DNA from: Trifolium pratense
Lineage: Eukaryota; Streptophyta; Magnoliopsida; Fabales; Fabaceae
NCBI RefSeq assembly: GCF_020283565.1
Contig: NC_060060.1
Coordinates: 64,217,257 to 64,281,256, forward strand
DNA length: 64,000 nt
Reading direction: 5' to 3'
Of the stretch, positions 24,135 through 36,433 are shown piece after piece. Each line of letters starts with the position of its first letter. The first letter of the stretch is position 1. Both the position numbers and the translations under genes were made by a program. The notes under the pieces were generated by a model. It did not search any database. It was not told where the DNA came from and saw only the letters and a list, made by a program, of their open reading frames with translations.

Positions 24135-24738
24135 GGTGAGCACTCCGGTACACGTCTTATGTGGATGTGTACCGGTACACTGTTGAGGTGTATAATTTTA
24201 ATTGGTCCACGTATAATGATAATTTAACATGTTATTTAAAGACTTATTTAAATAGAAGTTTTCTAAATTACTCTTTTAATTTACAAAAATTTCAAAATGG
24301 AGATTATTGTAATTTAGAAACCTTAAAAAAGAAAGTAAATATCTCGCCTCTCTCTCTCCTTTAATCTTGGTTTTAACTTTTAATATATGTATTTTTTTTC
24401 CATCAATTTCTTTTCTTTTTTTTTGTAATTATAGCACCCATTGAATTCAGTCTGATCTCTTTTTTTTCCATTAAGTTTATATTTTTATTTGATATCTGCA
24501 ATTTCGTGATTTTTCAATGTCTGACCAATGGATTTTTTTTTTAGGATGTGGGTGTTGGATTTTTTGTTTTAGGTTTATTAAGTATTAGCGGTCATAGAAA
24601 ATTGCCCTTATTTTTGTTTTTTCTAGTGGGGTTAGGATGAATAGAAATCTCATGATAAATTTGAACTGGCTTAGTTTAAGACAAAAATTTGAGAGTAAAA
24701 ACCGTATATTTGCCATGATACCATGATTATATATTGAA

Positions 24739-24965
24739 GGGTCGTATTTCTGAAAATCAAAGTTGAAAGATGTTGTTAATTTTTGTTTAGAAAAATAGTA
24801 TTTTTGAAGAAAATTAAAGTCGAAAGGTGTTGTTAATTTTTGTTTAGAAGGGTAGTATTTCTGAAGAAAATCGAAGTTGAAAGACGTTGTTGAGTTTTGC
24901 TTAGAATATTTGTATTTCTCGAAGAAAAAAAAATCAAAGTTAAAAGATATTATTGATTTTTGTTT
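24739..24965 (-). repeat. 57-bp tandem repeat, cluster A
   Basis: About four units with period 57 bp (aaatcaaagttgaaagat ... tttgtttagaa...gtatttctgaag). Because 57 is divisible by 3, the minus strand stays open and reads as a 19-residue pattern with SFNFDFLQKYYPSKQKLTT-like units. No start context or domain supports a protein. Confidence 0.85.
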
Positions 24966-25029
24966 TCCGTGCGTGACGGCGGAATGACATTGGGGATGTT
25001 GTTTTAGTAATAGCTTATGCTCTTTATAT

Positions 25030-25170
25030 ATATAAAACAAAGGGTTAAATATGTTTTTGGTCCTATAGTTTCCCATAATTTTCGTTTTAGTCCCTAAAGT
25101 TTGTTTTCACACTTTTTAGTCCCTGAAGTTTCATCGGTCAATGTTTTTAGTCCCTACTTTTCATTCAACT
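25030..25170. repeat. Dispersed-repeat end
   Basis: The phrase gggttaaatatgtttttggt, followed by repeated tagtccctaaagttt, tagtccctgaagttt and tagtccctactttt, resembles a common legume repeat terminus. A matching opposite end was not found. Confidence 0.45.
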
Positions 25171-25867
25171 CGTGCGTACCATTTGAAATTTTAATTTTTT
25201 TTCCGCGGTCATGATTAGTACATTATATGAATATTTGTTACTAAAGTTTAAATTTTTTTTAACATGAATTTATTAGTTATTTGCACATAAAGTTTAATAT
25301 ATATTTACGGTTGAACCATTAATATATATAATTATTAAAATACATTTTTTTTTTACAAAAAAACTTATAATTCTTAATATGTATATATATTATTGTAATA
25401 CTGTTAATTTTTAGTGTTTCCTAATATATTTTATTGGTTAAATAAATTTAATTTTTTGTCTTCATAAAAATATGTCATGCTTTCATCCCTACAAATTGTT
25501 GATGCATGCAATTATCGCCATGTTGTTAAGTTGATGTGTATTTATGATAATTTTGCAAATACGTGTTGAACATTATAAAAAGTTTGTTCAAAAATAAGGA
25601 GCTCAATATTTGGTTTTTAAGTCAAAATATTTGTTACTTTTATCTTCATATTTTGATTTCAAAAACTCATATTTAATTCATTTTATTTTGAAAAATGCTA
25701 AAGTTTTGTAAATGAACTTTTTAGATTGTTCTATAAATGTTTGATTGTCGAAATTTAAATTCATAAGTTATTGTTAGTTCAATTAGGTGATATTGAACGA
25801 CTTCATTGAGAATATTAGAAATCCTTAATGAAAGTAAGTATAATTATAATGATAGTAATTTTGAAAG

Positions 25868-26062
25868 AAATCAAACTTGAAAGATGTTGTTAACTTTTGT
25901 TTATAAAGATAGTATTTTTGAAAAAAATCGAAGTTGAAAGATGTTGTTGATTTTTGTTTAGAAAGGTAGTATTTTTGAAGAAAATCGAAGTTGAAAGATA
26001 TTGTTGATTTTTAGAATGGTAGTATTTCTGAAGAAAATCAAAAATGAAATATGTTAATTTTT
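25868..26062 (-). repeat. 57-bp tandem repeat, cluster B
   Basis: About three to four further diverged units of the same sequence as cluster A, about 0.9 kb away and in the same orientation. One unit is shortened, which changes the reading frame. Confidence 0.8.
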
Positions 26063-26241
26063 GTTTACTATGATGGCAGAATGACATTAAGGAATAAAGT
26101 TGGGATTTTGTTTTACATCTTTACTTTTATTACTTTAACAAGATGATTATTTGTCTTGTTGGTAAGTTGTATGTGTTGTTAACGTATGGTCATGGGTTCT
26201 GATTCTAATCCAGATAAATTATAATACAGACCACTTCATTA

Positions 26242-26370
26242 AGTGGTCCATGGTGGACCAGTCATTAATAACATTATAACGAATATAAATTTTACAAAAT
26301 TCACCGTTGGATTGAAAGTTTATATCATATAGATCATCCATAAAAAAATTTAGAAAAATCGAAAGTTTAT

Positions 26371-26440
<70 letters not shown>

Positions 26441-26590
26441 AATAACATATAAAATGATTTTCAATTTTTCTAATTTTTTTTATAGATGATCTATATGATA
26501 TAAACTTTCAATCTAACGGTAAGTTTTGTAAAATATGTATTCGGTAAATCACTTGTCCACGGTGGACCACTCGTGAAGGCGGTCCACCAT
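26242..26590. mobile_element. Foldback element with central (TA)n
   Basis: Arms of roughly 100-120 bp pair across the centre (accgttggattgaaagttta on the left, its inverse taaactttcaatctaacggt on the right; outer gtggaccagt / acttgtccac). The middle holds a (TA)n tract at about 26375-26438. A second, single arm of the same family occurs at about 27028-27080. Confidence 0.75.
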
Positions 26591-27579
26591 AGCATTAGCC
26601 TTCTAATCCATCATAGGCCAAATTTTGTTTTACTATTTTTTTACTAAATTTTTAGTCTTTACAAAATTAGAATCTTTTGATCTAGTGGTGAAAGGTTTGG
26701 GTAGTCGCTTGAGGTCATGGGGTAGTGGTAAAAATGTCTATTTGGATTAAATTATTTCTAAACTTATAAAAAAAAATAACTTATGCAAATAAATAATTGT
26801 TAAATCTCAACTATAACTGAAATAACAGTTACTTAAAATTTCTTCATGAACCAATTTTTATTTTGCTTTTATTTTTTAGCTTATGAAAAATATTTTTTAC
26901 AAACAACTAAACTTTGATTTATAAGTTGCTTAAAAAAATATTAATTTACAAGTTTTCCCTAGTGAAAATGGTGAAGGCTAACATGCACAAATGTCTTAAG
27001 TGGTGCACGTGTGCTTGTTAAAATTATACAAAATTCACCGTTGGATTGAAAGTTTATATCATATAGATCATTCATACAAATTTTTCATAAATTCTTTGAC
27101 AAGCTTATAAATAATATATAAGAGCTTATTTATTTTTCCAAGTTTAAAAATAAGTCAATAAGTTTTATCCTTAAATCATATTTAACCCTACGAACCTACT
27201 AATTTCAAAAATCCTAACTCAACTCTTAACGCCGATATTAAATCATATTTCAATTAGATTGTTCAAAATCACTTAATTGGGATGACATACAGTAGATACT
27301 TAGAAATTGTAATTTTGATAATCTAATGGTTAGTCGAACAGATTGTGGTACCATCCGCGGGATTTCTGTAAATACCTGAAATGGAATGATGGCAGAAAGA
27401 ATTTCGATACAAGCATAACGACTGTGACAAGGGAAATCAATTTTCTATGAAACAATTCAATACCACCTAGTTGGAATGACACACGTATGATTCAAATTTT
27501 TGACAATATAAACACCTCAATATCAACTAGTTTGATTAATTGTTATTCAAAAAACCTAGTTATCAAGAACTGATAATTA

Positions 27580-27625
27580 AGTCTCTACCAATTCATTTTT
27601 TTTTGTCAATAGTCTCTACCAATTC
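27580..27625 (-). mobile_element. 16-bp oligo(T) micro-insertion with 15-bp TSD
   Basis: AGTCTCTACCAATTC at 27580-27594 and 27611-27625 brackets ATTTTTTTTTGTCAAT. One of eight such insertions. Confidence 0.75.
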
Positions 27626-28244
27626 TACCATAAGAACTAATGAAATAAATTGACCAAATTGAAATGGAAAATATTTAAGAATTTAAATGTCGACAATCTA
27701 ACGGTTCAACATTAACTAATTAGATTAACTATTACAATAAAATATTTAAGCATATTAAAAAATTTAAGTTTTTTTGTACAAAAAAATAATTATATGTGTT
27801 AATGGTTAAACAGTAAATAAATATTAAACTTTGTAAATTAATAATATTAAAAAAAATGAAAGAAAATAATAATAATAATAATAATAATATAAAAAAATTG
27901 TTTAAATCATACGTTTTTTTTTATAGAAAATACAATGTGTTGAGTGTTGTTAAAATACTAAAATTATATTATTTTAAAGGATATTAAATAATATTAAATT
28001 ATTTGAATCTTGTTAAAAAAATGTGACATAGATTAAAAGATTTGATGCATGTTTTGATTTATTGTGGAACATGATTGATTGACTATATTTATGTGAATGA
28101 TACATTTATAAATATTAAAAAGTTGTGTCTAATGATGAAAACTTAATAAAGAAACGAAATCTACATTAAATGGTTGACACCTATTAACCATCTCAGCGGT
28201 GTACCGGTACACATCCACATAATATGTGTACCGAAGAATTCACC

Positions 28245-29397
28245 TTAAGGTGATGGTGTTTAGTTTATATATAGTCATTTTATAAATTATACATAAGTTA
28301 ATATCTAGTGCAATATTTAAACTCGCGATAATATAAAGTTTATGACATCTCTATCGGACACGAGCAAAGTTGTCAGCAGCATTTTCCTAGTGGTGAAATA
28401 AAAGGAAGGTTGATCGAAGGATTGGATCTACATGAAGCTTAACATTCTAGCTTAGGCGGAAGACAATCCTCAGACAACCTACCGACACTTCACTTTTCGA
28501 ACGAGCTAACCAAGGCTACCTTCAATCGCACCAAATCTAACGTTAGATTACTCTCACAACATAGGCGCTATTGCCACCTTCTGTAGCCCTTCATGCACCA
28601 TCTCAAAAGCAAATCCATGACTCAAAACCAAAGCTCGTTGTTATCTTTTCCACAAAATCAATTACTTTCTATATTGTGCGGCGCTCCTTCAATTGAGCCC
28701 TTAACTTTCGTAAAAAGTGGTTCTAGGATTTGAAACAACAATAGAGAATCATGCAACAGCTCTGAAGAGTTTCTAGCAAACAATGCCGAAGAGTTTCTAG
28801 TTACCAATGACGTTTCACAATTCAGTGTAGCGACGATAATATGTTCTTCCCGTATATACTTTTTCATGTACCATTTTAATGCACATGTCACGGCAGATGG
28901 ATGAATAAAAAGATCCAAGGGGTGAGGAAAAAGGGAGGTTGACTATGACACAATTGGCACTATCCGGCAAGAGATGACGGAGGTGGGTGAGAAAACCAAT
29001 GTAATAGTCCATGGAAGGTCTGGCGAAGCTTTATTATTCAAAGATGAAAAAATGTCGTGTATGGTGCATAACCTACCAGACTTGTGTATCATAGACAGGC
29101 CATTCCTGGCATAAAATGTTTTCTTCTAATTATTTTAAGCTAAAAGATTTCATAAAAGTTCAATGTCATTAAAATTAAGAGAAATATTGTATGGTGAATG
29201 TAATATAACATTTTTTTCAAGCAGATGCTGTAAAACTTTTAGTACTGTATACATTTTTATAACTGTATAAAATAATTTTTTGGTTTATAACTTAGACAAC
29301 ACATAATTCATTAAGAAATTGATAGTACAACAATTTGTTACAAATACAGGGCACAGAAGAGTATATATATATTGCCTGTGACCGAGTCAGTTGGTCT
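28245..29397. other. Intergenic; unrecognised open frames at 28658-29012
   Basis: Two overlapping minus-strand frames (29012-28815 and 28918-28658) have fairly even codon content for this AT-rich region and could be one shifted frame of a decayed gene: FLTHLRHLLPDSANC, then ALKWYMKKYI. I do not recognise a family. Nothing else is seen before the VRN2 stop codon. Confidence 0.3.
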
Positions 29398-32300
29398 TCA
29401 ATCTGTACCAGTATCCGATCCCCCGTTTTTGTAGTTATCTAATATTATATTGCAGTTGTTCATTGTGCAAGCATCAAGTAGACCATGATTCCAAAGTTTG
29501 ATCATGAATAATCTCCAACACCTGAACATGAAGAAGATATTTAATTTTTCAAAAATATAAATTTGAAAATTTTAATAAGATGAGATATGCAGCAAGCAAA
29601 AGCTAAAGGAAGAAAACTTAAATAAGATGTACACTTTCAAGTGGTTGACATATTGGAAATTCATACAACAAGGCACGAATTATTTAAGCATAATAAGCAA
29701 TTCAGTTTTTGTTCTTTTAAATGATAAAAAATGCATGTTTTCAGGATCAATATCTATGCTTGTTTTGGATTATCCTTCAGAATAAAAACTTTTTAGCAGG
29801 GAAATTACAGAACTCAGAGGGGAGAAAGGAGCAGAATGAGTACCAAAATAAAGCTTGGGACGAAATCAGCTCTTTTGCATGAAGCTTGGAAAATGCCTCA
29901 CAAGCCCACGGAACATGACCATCAGCCAGTACCCTACCACAGTAAACAAAACACAAGAATCAACAATAATCATGCACATGATACATAACATTTGTTTAAC
30001 TTATTCTGCAGAAACCGTTAAGGAGGAAAAGAAACAAAAATAAAATATAAATATTGGCGGTCATCAATGGACACCTTTGTTTCCTCATAAAAGAGTTCCA
30101 GAGATGCATGAGCTGCTTTTCATCTTTGGAAACATCCACAAAATCATCAAGCATCTGCAACATTAAAAGTTCAACATTAAACAACGGTGATTAATGTTAA
30201 TTTGGTAGGACTTTAAATATCCAATAGTAAACTGCACGAGATCTAGAAAAGGATCAAAATGAACGGGGAATTTTACGAAGTTAAAAGAAACAGCATAATT
30301 TCAATAAATTGTAATTAAGAGTTGGAGAGCCATACTATATTAAATGTCCATGTTCGGTCTACAAAATGTGCTCGGAAGGAACAATCTAAATGACTAAATG
30401 CATCACTTTGAAATATTCAAAAGACCAAAAAACAAGCATTTGAAAGATATTTTAAGCTTACCCTTCTATCTTCCAGGTTAGCAACACCATCATCAACTTC
30501 ATCTTCACTATCACGATCTGATAACACTTGGTCTAATGCCATGGGCTTCAATTAACACACAACAAAACAAGAGATGGACTTTGTTTGTTAGAGATTAAAT
30601 TAAATTTCTCAAAGCTAACGGTATCTACAAGATGAGGTTAACAGTCTGGTATTAAATCCATATGTGGGAGATGCTATATAGCTGTAACAGTTATCAAATC
30701 AAAAGGACTTTTTTTTTGGATCATAACACTTAAAAGAACCTGTTATTCACTTGTAGAAATTAACTTATACATATACATAAAATAGTCCATACACCAAGCA
30801 TGTTAAGAAGCGCAATAAGTGAATAAAAATTCAGAGAGATGTAAGATAATCAATCACCTGAACTCTATGTGAGTGAAAGAACTGCCTCTTCTGCAGGAGC
30901 ATCCGGCTGGAGAAACAGTTTTGACAAAAATGAATCAAAATGCCCATATCAGGACTTCATAAGATTTAAAAAAAAAAATTATGGTAGTGACTCAACCCTC
31001 TCAAACTAATAATATTTTATGGTGATTACAAAATTTAAAAGGCATTATTAAAAAACATATATCTGATGATGCAACAGTAAGAAACTTCAATCACAGAACA
31101 TGGCTGACAGAAATACGATACATGAATTGTTCAACTCAAACAGGCATTCAGATTGGTATACTTTTATATTATTCACTGGTTAAGTTTGATATTCAGCCTG
31201 GTCATTAAAACATTGTTAGCAACCAATTACTTATATATTTCATTAAACAGACAGCAAAGCAACATCAGATATAAATTAAATAACAGAATTTAAAATATAG
31301 TCGAGCATGATAAATTCATTTAAAACTCAAGTTTATACCAACAAAAATACAAGATAAGAAACAACAAGGCTCTGTGAACATAGTCAACATACTTTTTTGA
31401 GTCTGAACGGTCCGTATTTAACTTCTTTGCTTTAGTAGGCAGAGCAGGATCACTTTTATATACAGATTTGCTACATTCAGGGTCCTCCGAAGATTGGGGC
31501 ATGGCAATTGAAACACCTGGAATGTTAAAACTAGATTCTACATGCTCAACGTAATCCATGGTGCTAGGATGATCAGGACCAAATTTTACCCCACCATTTC
31601 CTTCATTCTGCAAATTCTTCTCACTATGAGATGCTCTAGACATATTCTCCCCTTTGCATGACAGGATATCTACAAATAACTTCAGAATTTCAGTCCATTT
31701 CACAAAGAATTTATGGCCAATGAATTGTATAGACATTACACTTTATTAAAAAATTTGGAATAAAAGAGTAGGTATTTGTCCCTCCCCTATATACTACAGT
31801 AGAAGAATATAAACGTAGTGCATCATAGCCAATTTTATGCGCTTTAGAGGCCCCCAAAAAATGTCCTTTTTCTTATAAGCAAAAAATAAATTTGATACCA
31901 TCGTCTTTCTGTAGAGTCCCATTTTGTATGCCTTCTGGTGAATCCAACTTCAAGAACTTTATATTGGTGTGCTTCTGATTTTTAAAAGAGCTTTTTGGTC
32001 TACGCTTTCGAGGTCTAGAACTGTATAGTTTATTAAATAACATCAAAGTCAATAATCTAAAAATCATATAAATTAATCAGTGATTGCTTTAACAAGAAAT
32101 TGAAAACCAACCAGAAGAAGAAGGGTTGTGTTTGTGGAATTACTCCATCAGCAACATTCTGCATAGATATAGATACACCACGTGTCAATAAATTAAATAA
32201 TTAGTAAAAAACAAATCAAAGACTTCAAATGAAGAATCCAATCAAGTAGTCATCAAAAAGGAAAGTTCATAATTCAATCTTAGTAACATGACCGACACAT

Positions 32301-35300
32301 TTGAGACAAATGTTCTGTTGAAACTTTCCAGGCATGCATGACAGACTAATGCTAGGTCATCTTTAAACCTTTATGCTTTGTTCATCCGTTGACCAACACC
32401 TATAGGAATACATTGGGCAACTGACACATTTTGCAGCAGCAAAAAAGGATAAGATAGTGGAAATTGATACCGTTTAAAGATATTCCATGATTATAGGATG
32501 CATTATAACATTTTATCATCAATACCACAACCCATAAAACTAAACAGATCCAATCAAGTTAAACTATTCGACAGCATTTTTATGGTAATCACCTCAAAAA
32601 CAAGATTCTATGGGATAATCAATCTATGAATTCATTAGGAATGAGAAGAGAATACCTCTGTTGACATCATAAAAAGGAAAAAATGTATTATTAGGCTAGA
32701 TCTTAGTTTTTTTTTCTTTCAATAGTACCAATGAGTTACTCCTGAACTTAATCAACATTCAACAATAACTTGATACAATTTGCAATCCATACACAAAATA
32801 ATTCAATCACCAATTTACAATCCCTAAGCAAAATAATACATTCACCACATCCAATTTAAGAAGGTTCTGACCTCTGATCTCAGTATGTCAATTTTTACAG
32901 AGACGTTCACTGCTTGGTAATCATCAGTAACCTAAAAATTAAAACTAGTTTTAAAAACCATTCAGAAAAAATCAAATATAAAAAGTTGACTTTATAGGTA
33001 CAGCTACAAACCCAGAACTCAAAATTGAACAGATCATGTGATGAACAAAGATGAAATCGCAAACCCTGCACAAATAAACTGAGATTGATAAACTTGCTAA
33101 AGAAAATGGAGAACTAAACTAGCTATTGATTAGAAGATAATGTGAAACTTACCATACGAGTTCATATATCTTTGATAAAAAAACTGAACATTTGTCAAAA
33201 ATAAAAAACTGAACAGAACAAATATCCAAACGATAGAGTGACAAACACATCGTCATCAATTTGTCTCGTTAAGTTATAGCACAAATTAGGAAAATAATTT
33301 TAACATAATATGAGCAAGTTTTTTTTTTTTTTTTGACGAAATATAATATGAGCAAGTTGAGATGTATAAAATGTATTGAAATTATGTATCCAATCAACAT
33401 TACCACAACAAAATATTACTATGTGGATGTTTGAGTTCATTTCTGTGAGAGGCAAAAGTGATTTGAAAAAACACAAAATTGATTTCAATCATTATTTGAC
33501 ATGTTTGGTGTTCCTGAGTAGAATTGTTTATGCCTCCAAAATAGATTCTAATTTAAAGCTAGTATTTGGAGCTACCATTAAGATAAAGGAATTTTAGCCT
33601 CAAATGTGTTGTTTGTTCTACTCAAGTTTACGTGAGTATATCCAAATATAAAACACTTTTAGAGTTTTAGTTCAACTCAGTTTTAACCAACAGGAACATT
33701 AAAAAACAAGTTTATACAAAATTAATTATCGTGGCTGTAGAACCAACCAAACTACATACACTCTGCCATTTAAACAGAAGAATGAGTGCATAAAATACTG
33801 AAAGTCGACAATTTTCCATGAAAAACAGTTTTTGAAGTTATCTTTTAGCCTCTAATAGACAAAAAAGGGACAACAACCTTCCTAATTATTAAACTATGAA
33901 TGAACAGAGCAATTACTATAGCACAACTCACAGCATATACCTTAAAGCTCGCACACTGCATCAAGCAAAATGGACAAGAAAAGTCTTCAGTCACTACATT
34001 TGGAAAGAGACAGGAAATGTATCAGTACTGTCAAAATCACTATGTATATAAAAAAAATTGTCACAAGGAAAGAGAATAATATGACAGAACACCTAAAACA
34101 AATAAAAAGAGCAAAAAAAAAATGTCAACTCAAGAGAGTAATGTTTACAAAATCTTATTATTCCAAATTGAAGGTAGATGCAGTTCTGCACTTGAAAGCT
34201 ATCAGCGTATGGAAGGAAGTTGAAATCAGTGAATAAAAAGATTGGCAAAATCTTTACTAGTTTCATGGTTCTCAAAAAATGTACTTATTTATATAGGAAG
34301 GCTGTGGTAAGATGCAGTGTTGAACATAGTTGGTGATAATTTGATAATATGATGTACCTTCAGTCTTCCGAAGCATGTTGTAACAGTCCCTATAGTTGAA
34401 AATCACAATTCCTGCTCGCACCCTTCAAAACAGATAGCCACCAAACATTTGCCACCCAATAAGGCGAAAAAGAAATACAATCAACAAGAAACGCAATGAT
34501 AAAGCATAGCAGTAGAACTCCTTTGTTAATTGTTATTCAGGTAAACAAGCAAAAATTACCGGTTGTTGAATATAAAGTTTGAGAAAGACGTGAATGCAAA
34601 TCACTTAAACTAGGAATCAATCCACTTACCATAAATATTGAAATATAAAACAACATAGCCTGTGCCTTTCTGAATAGTTTATACGTCTGCTTTTGCAGCT
34701 GGCTTAGCGTTTTTCCATAACAATTAAAGAAAAATAGCCAAATAATCACTGTTTTCTCCTTTTCCTAATGTTAACACCTTTCTTCAAAGAGACATTTACT
34801 TATTTTGAGCAGGTTGCCTCAACACTCGCTCCTTAATGAAGCAATGCATATTACATAATATCGATATCTGAAAATGGAGAATCTTTATTCGATATGCAAA
34901 GGGGCTGATTTTTCTTTTCCACTAAAACCTAAGTATGGTGCCTTAGCTCCTGTTATTGCTGTTCGCCAACAAATTAAGGACACATGTACTATGATTTCTC
35001 TCTTAACAATGTAAACCTACTCAGTATTGTCAATTGGGGATCGCGGAAAATAACGGGTTGTTCAAATTCTGCTACGAAACAATGCTATAGCCGCAATCTC
35101 ACAATATTTTGTATTAAATAGCGTATTACGGAACAATAGCGAATTGTTCTTCAAACTCCACTTTGTAATAGCGCCGCTATCTCTGCCCTTGAACAGTGAA
35201 TTGAAATTTCATTCGAGGATAAACCACCCGGCAACAGTGCCGGTTTTTCGAGAGTCCCAAATTACCACCACCCCCTTCAAGTAACATCCACACTACCACC

Positions 35301-36346
35301 CAGATTGAAGTCTTCACTTCTGTAAGTCGTCCTCTATCGTACACTTGGTGGTTTGATAGTCAAAGAAATGGTGGGGAATTTTTATTCTTACCAACTTGAT
35401 CTTGTTGCACCGGGCAACAAACATTTGTGAACCATTTCACGAAGTACGTGTCCAGACCAGATAATCCATAGTCTCGATAATTAGCTCTCGGCCTTCCGGT
35501 CAAAAAACAACGTCAATGAAGACGTTTAGGCAACAATGTGGGTTTTTATACATCTCTTGGTTGGTTCTACATCATCATGTTTACTTTTTTTTCCATCAAG
35601 GGTTTGTATTCATAGCAAGTCAACCAAGTCTTATTAAAGTTCTCACACAATGGTACAAGGAAACAAAGCAATTACGATTTTGCAAATATAACTCGCCGGA
35701 TTTTTCTTTTTAATACAAACCCTAGATTTTTTTTAAATAAACTATATCACACATGTCCTTAGTTTACTACCGAACAGTAATATCTAATAACATTTTGAAT
35801 CAACAAAATCGTGCCAAATAAATGGTATAAAGAGTAATGTACTTCGACAAATGGAAAGACGAAACTAAAACTAAATGGAATAATACATGTATATAGTAGT
35901 TAGAAGAAATATTTACCTCCTTTTACGCTTTGCTTTTATTTTATAGCGCAAACATCTCCTAAGAAAAGTAGGCTGCAATAGAAATGAATTCCAAGTAATA
36001 CCAATCAATATATCTTTCATTTCAAAACAAAAATAACAACAAATTTTGACAAAAATATTTTGATATTCAGCTAGATTTCAGTATTATTTCAGTATCTAAA
36101 GTACCAAAAGCATCCAATAAATTGATTTTATAGTACTTAATTGACCAAATCTTATTGATTATTATGAAATAATAAGCATATGAAAGTAAAAGATTTTGAT
36201 GAGAAGGCAAAATGAATTACATTATGAAGAGAACGACGATAGAGAATATTGTAGAATTCAACAGGTTTGCAATAAACCAAAAGACTTTCATCAGCTGTAA
36301 GTTCTTCATCACCGGAATTATGCACCGGAGAATTTTGCCGGCACAT
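29398..36346 (-). CDS. VRN2: VRN2-like Polycomb (PRC2) subunit, 428 aa, 14 exons
   Basis: This is a Su(z)12-class subunit of Polycomb repressive complex 2, which deposits H3K27me3. Family members control vernalisation and flowering time. Coding exons (minus): 36346-36221, 35972-35917, 34422-34358, 33993-33941, 33065-33012, 32931-32872, 32158-32112, 32020-31899, 31669-31393, 30906-30858, 30545-30462, 30154-30075, 29933-29844, 29521-29398. All introns are GT-AG and all phases fit. The N-terminus MCRQNSPVH with [14 protein letters not shown] matches the VRN2 cap. A C2H2 finger uses C89, C92, H105 and H110. KPRKRR-type basic residues follow near 156-161. The VEFS box runs from about residue 290 ([20 protein letters not shown], acidic [50 protein letters not shown]). 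The central block of EMF2 proteins is absent, as in Arabidopsis VRN2 of similar length. It may be the described Medicago VRN2 gene. The gene looks intact. Confidence 0.93.
31118..31235. repeat. Dispersed repeat shared with 17078-17200
   Basis: The order attgttcaactcaaacaggc, attcagatt, tataatttta-like, then cattaaaacattgttagcaa is the same in both places. Here it lies in the VRN2 intron between 31669-31393 and 30906-30858; the other copy is just downstream of the receptor kinase. Confidence 0.75.
33175..33215 (+). mobile_element. 10-bp micro-insertion in VRN2 intron
   Basis: ATAAAAAAACTGAACA (33175-33190) and ATAAAAAACTGAACA (33201-33215) bracket TTTGTCAAAA. It lies in the intron between the exons at 33993-33941 and 33065-33012. 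Confidence 0.55.
33305..33356 (-). mobile_element. 24-bp oligo(T) micro-insertion with 14-bp TSD
   Basis: The perfect repeats ATAATATGAGCAAG at 33305-33318 and 33343-33356 bracket sixteen T followed by GACGAAAT. It is in the same VRN2 intron as the 10-bp insertion at 33191-33200. Confidence 0.8.
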
Positions 36347-36357
36347 TTTGTTTTTCT

Positions 36358-36433
36358 CTGATAAATAAATTTCAACCTACCACAACACCAAATCAAAGTT
36401 AAACACGCATTGTTAAACGCAATCACAGTTACT

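Larger units (their letters stand above)
24135..28244. mobile_element. Candidate 4.1-kb TIR element, no transposase
   Basis: The 46-bp ends at 24135-24180 and 28199-28244 are inverted copies differing at about seven sites (ggtgagcactccggtacac against ggtgaattcttcggtacac). Each carries the 14-bp perfect palindrome GTGTACCGGTACAC on its inner side. The flanks (ttaatgttt on the left, ttaaggtga on the right) are only partly alike, so the target duplication is unproven, and two independent smaller elements cannot be excluded. The interior is AT-rich, without transposase, and contains the 57-bp repeat clusters and a foldback listed separately. Confidence 0.55.

Noticed and set aside
24585..25076. 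163-codon frame as a real gene
   Set aside because: It consists mostly of the 57-bp repeat, with no domain or promoter features; recorded as a repeat instead.
29398..36346. VRN2 gene seems to lack the central block present in EMF2 proteins
   Set aside because: Exons 2 and 3 join in frame and the short layout is that of VRN2 itself (Arabidopsis protein of similar length), so it is a family trait, not a deletion.
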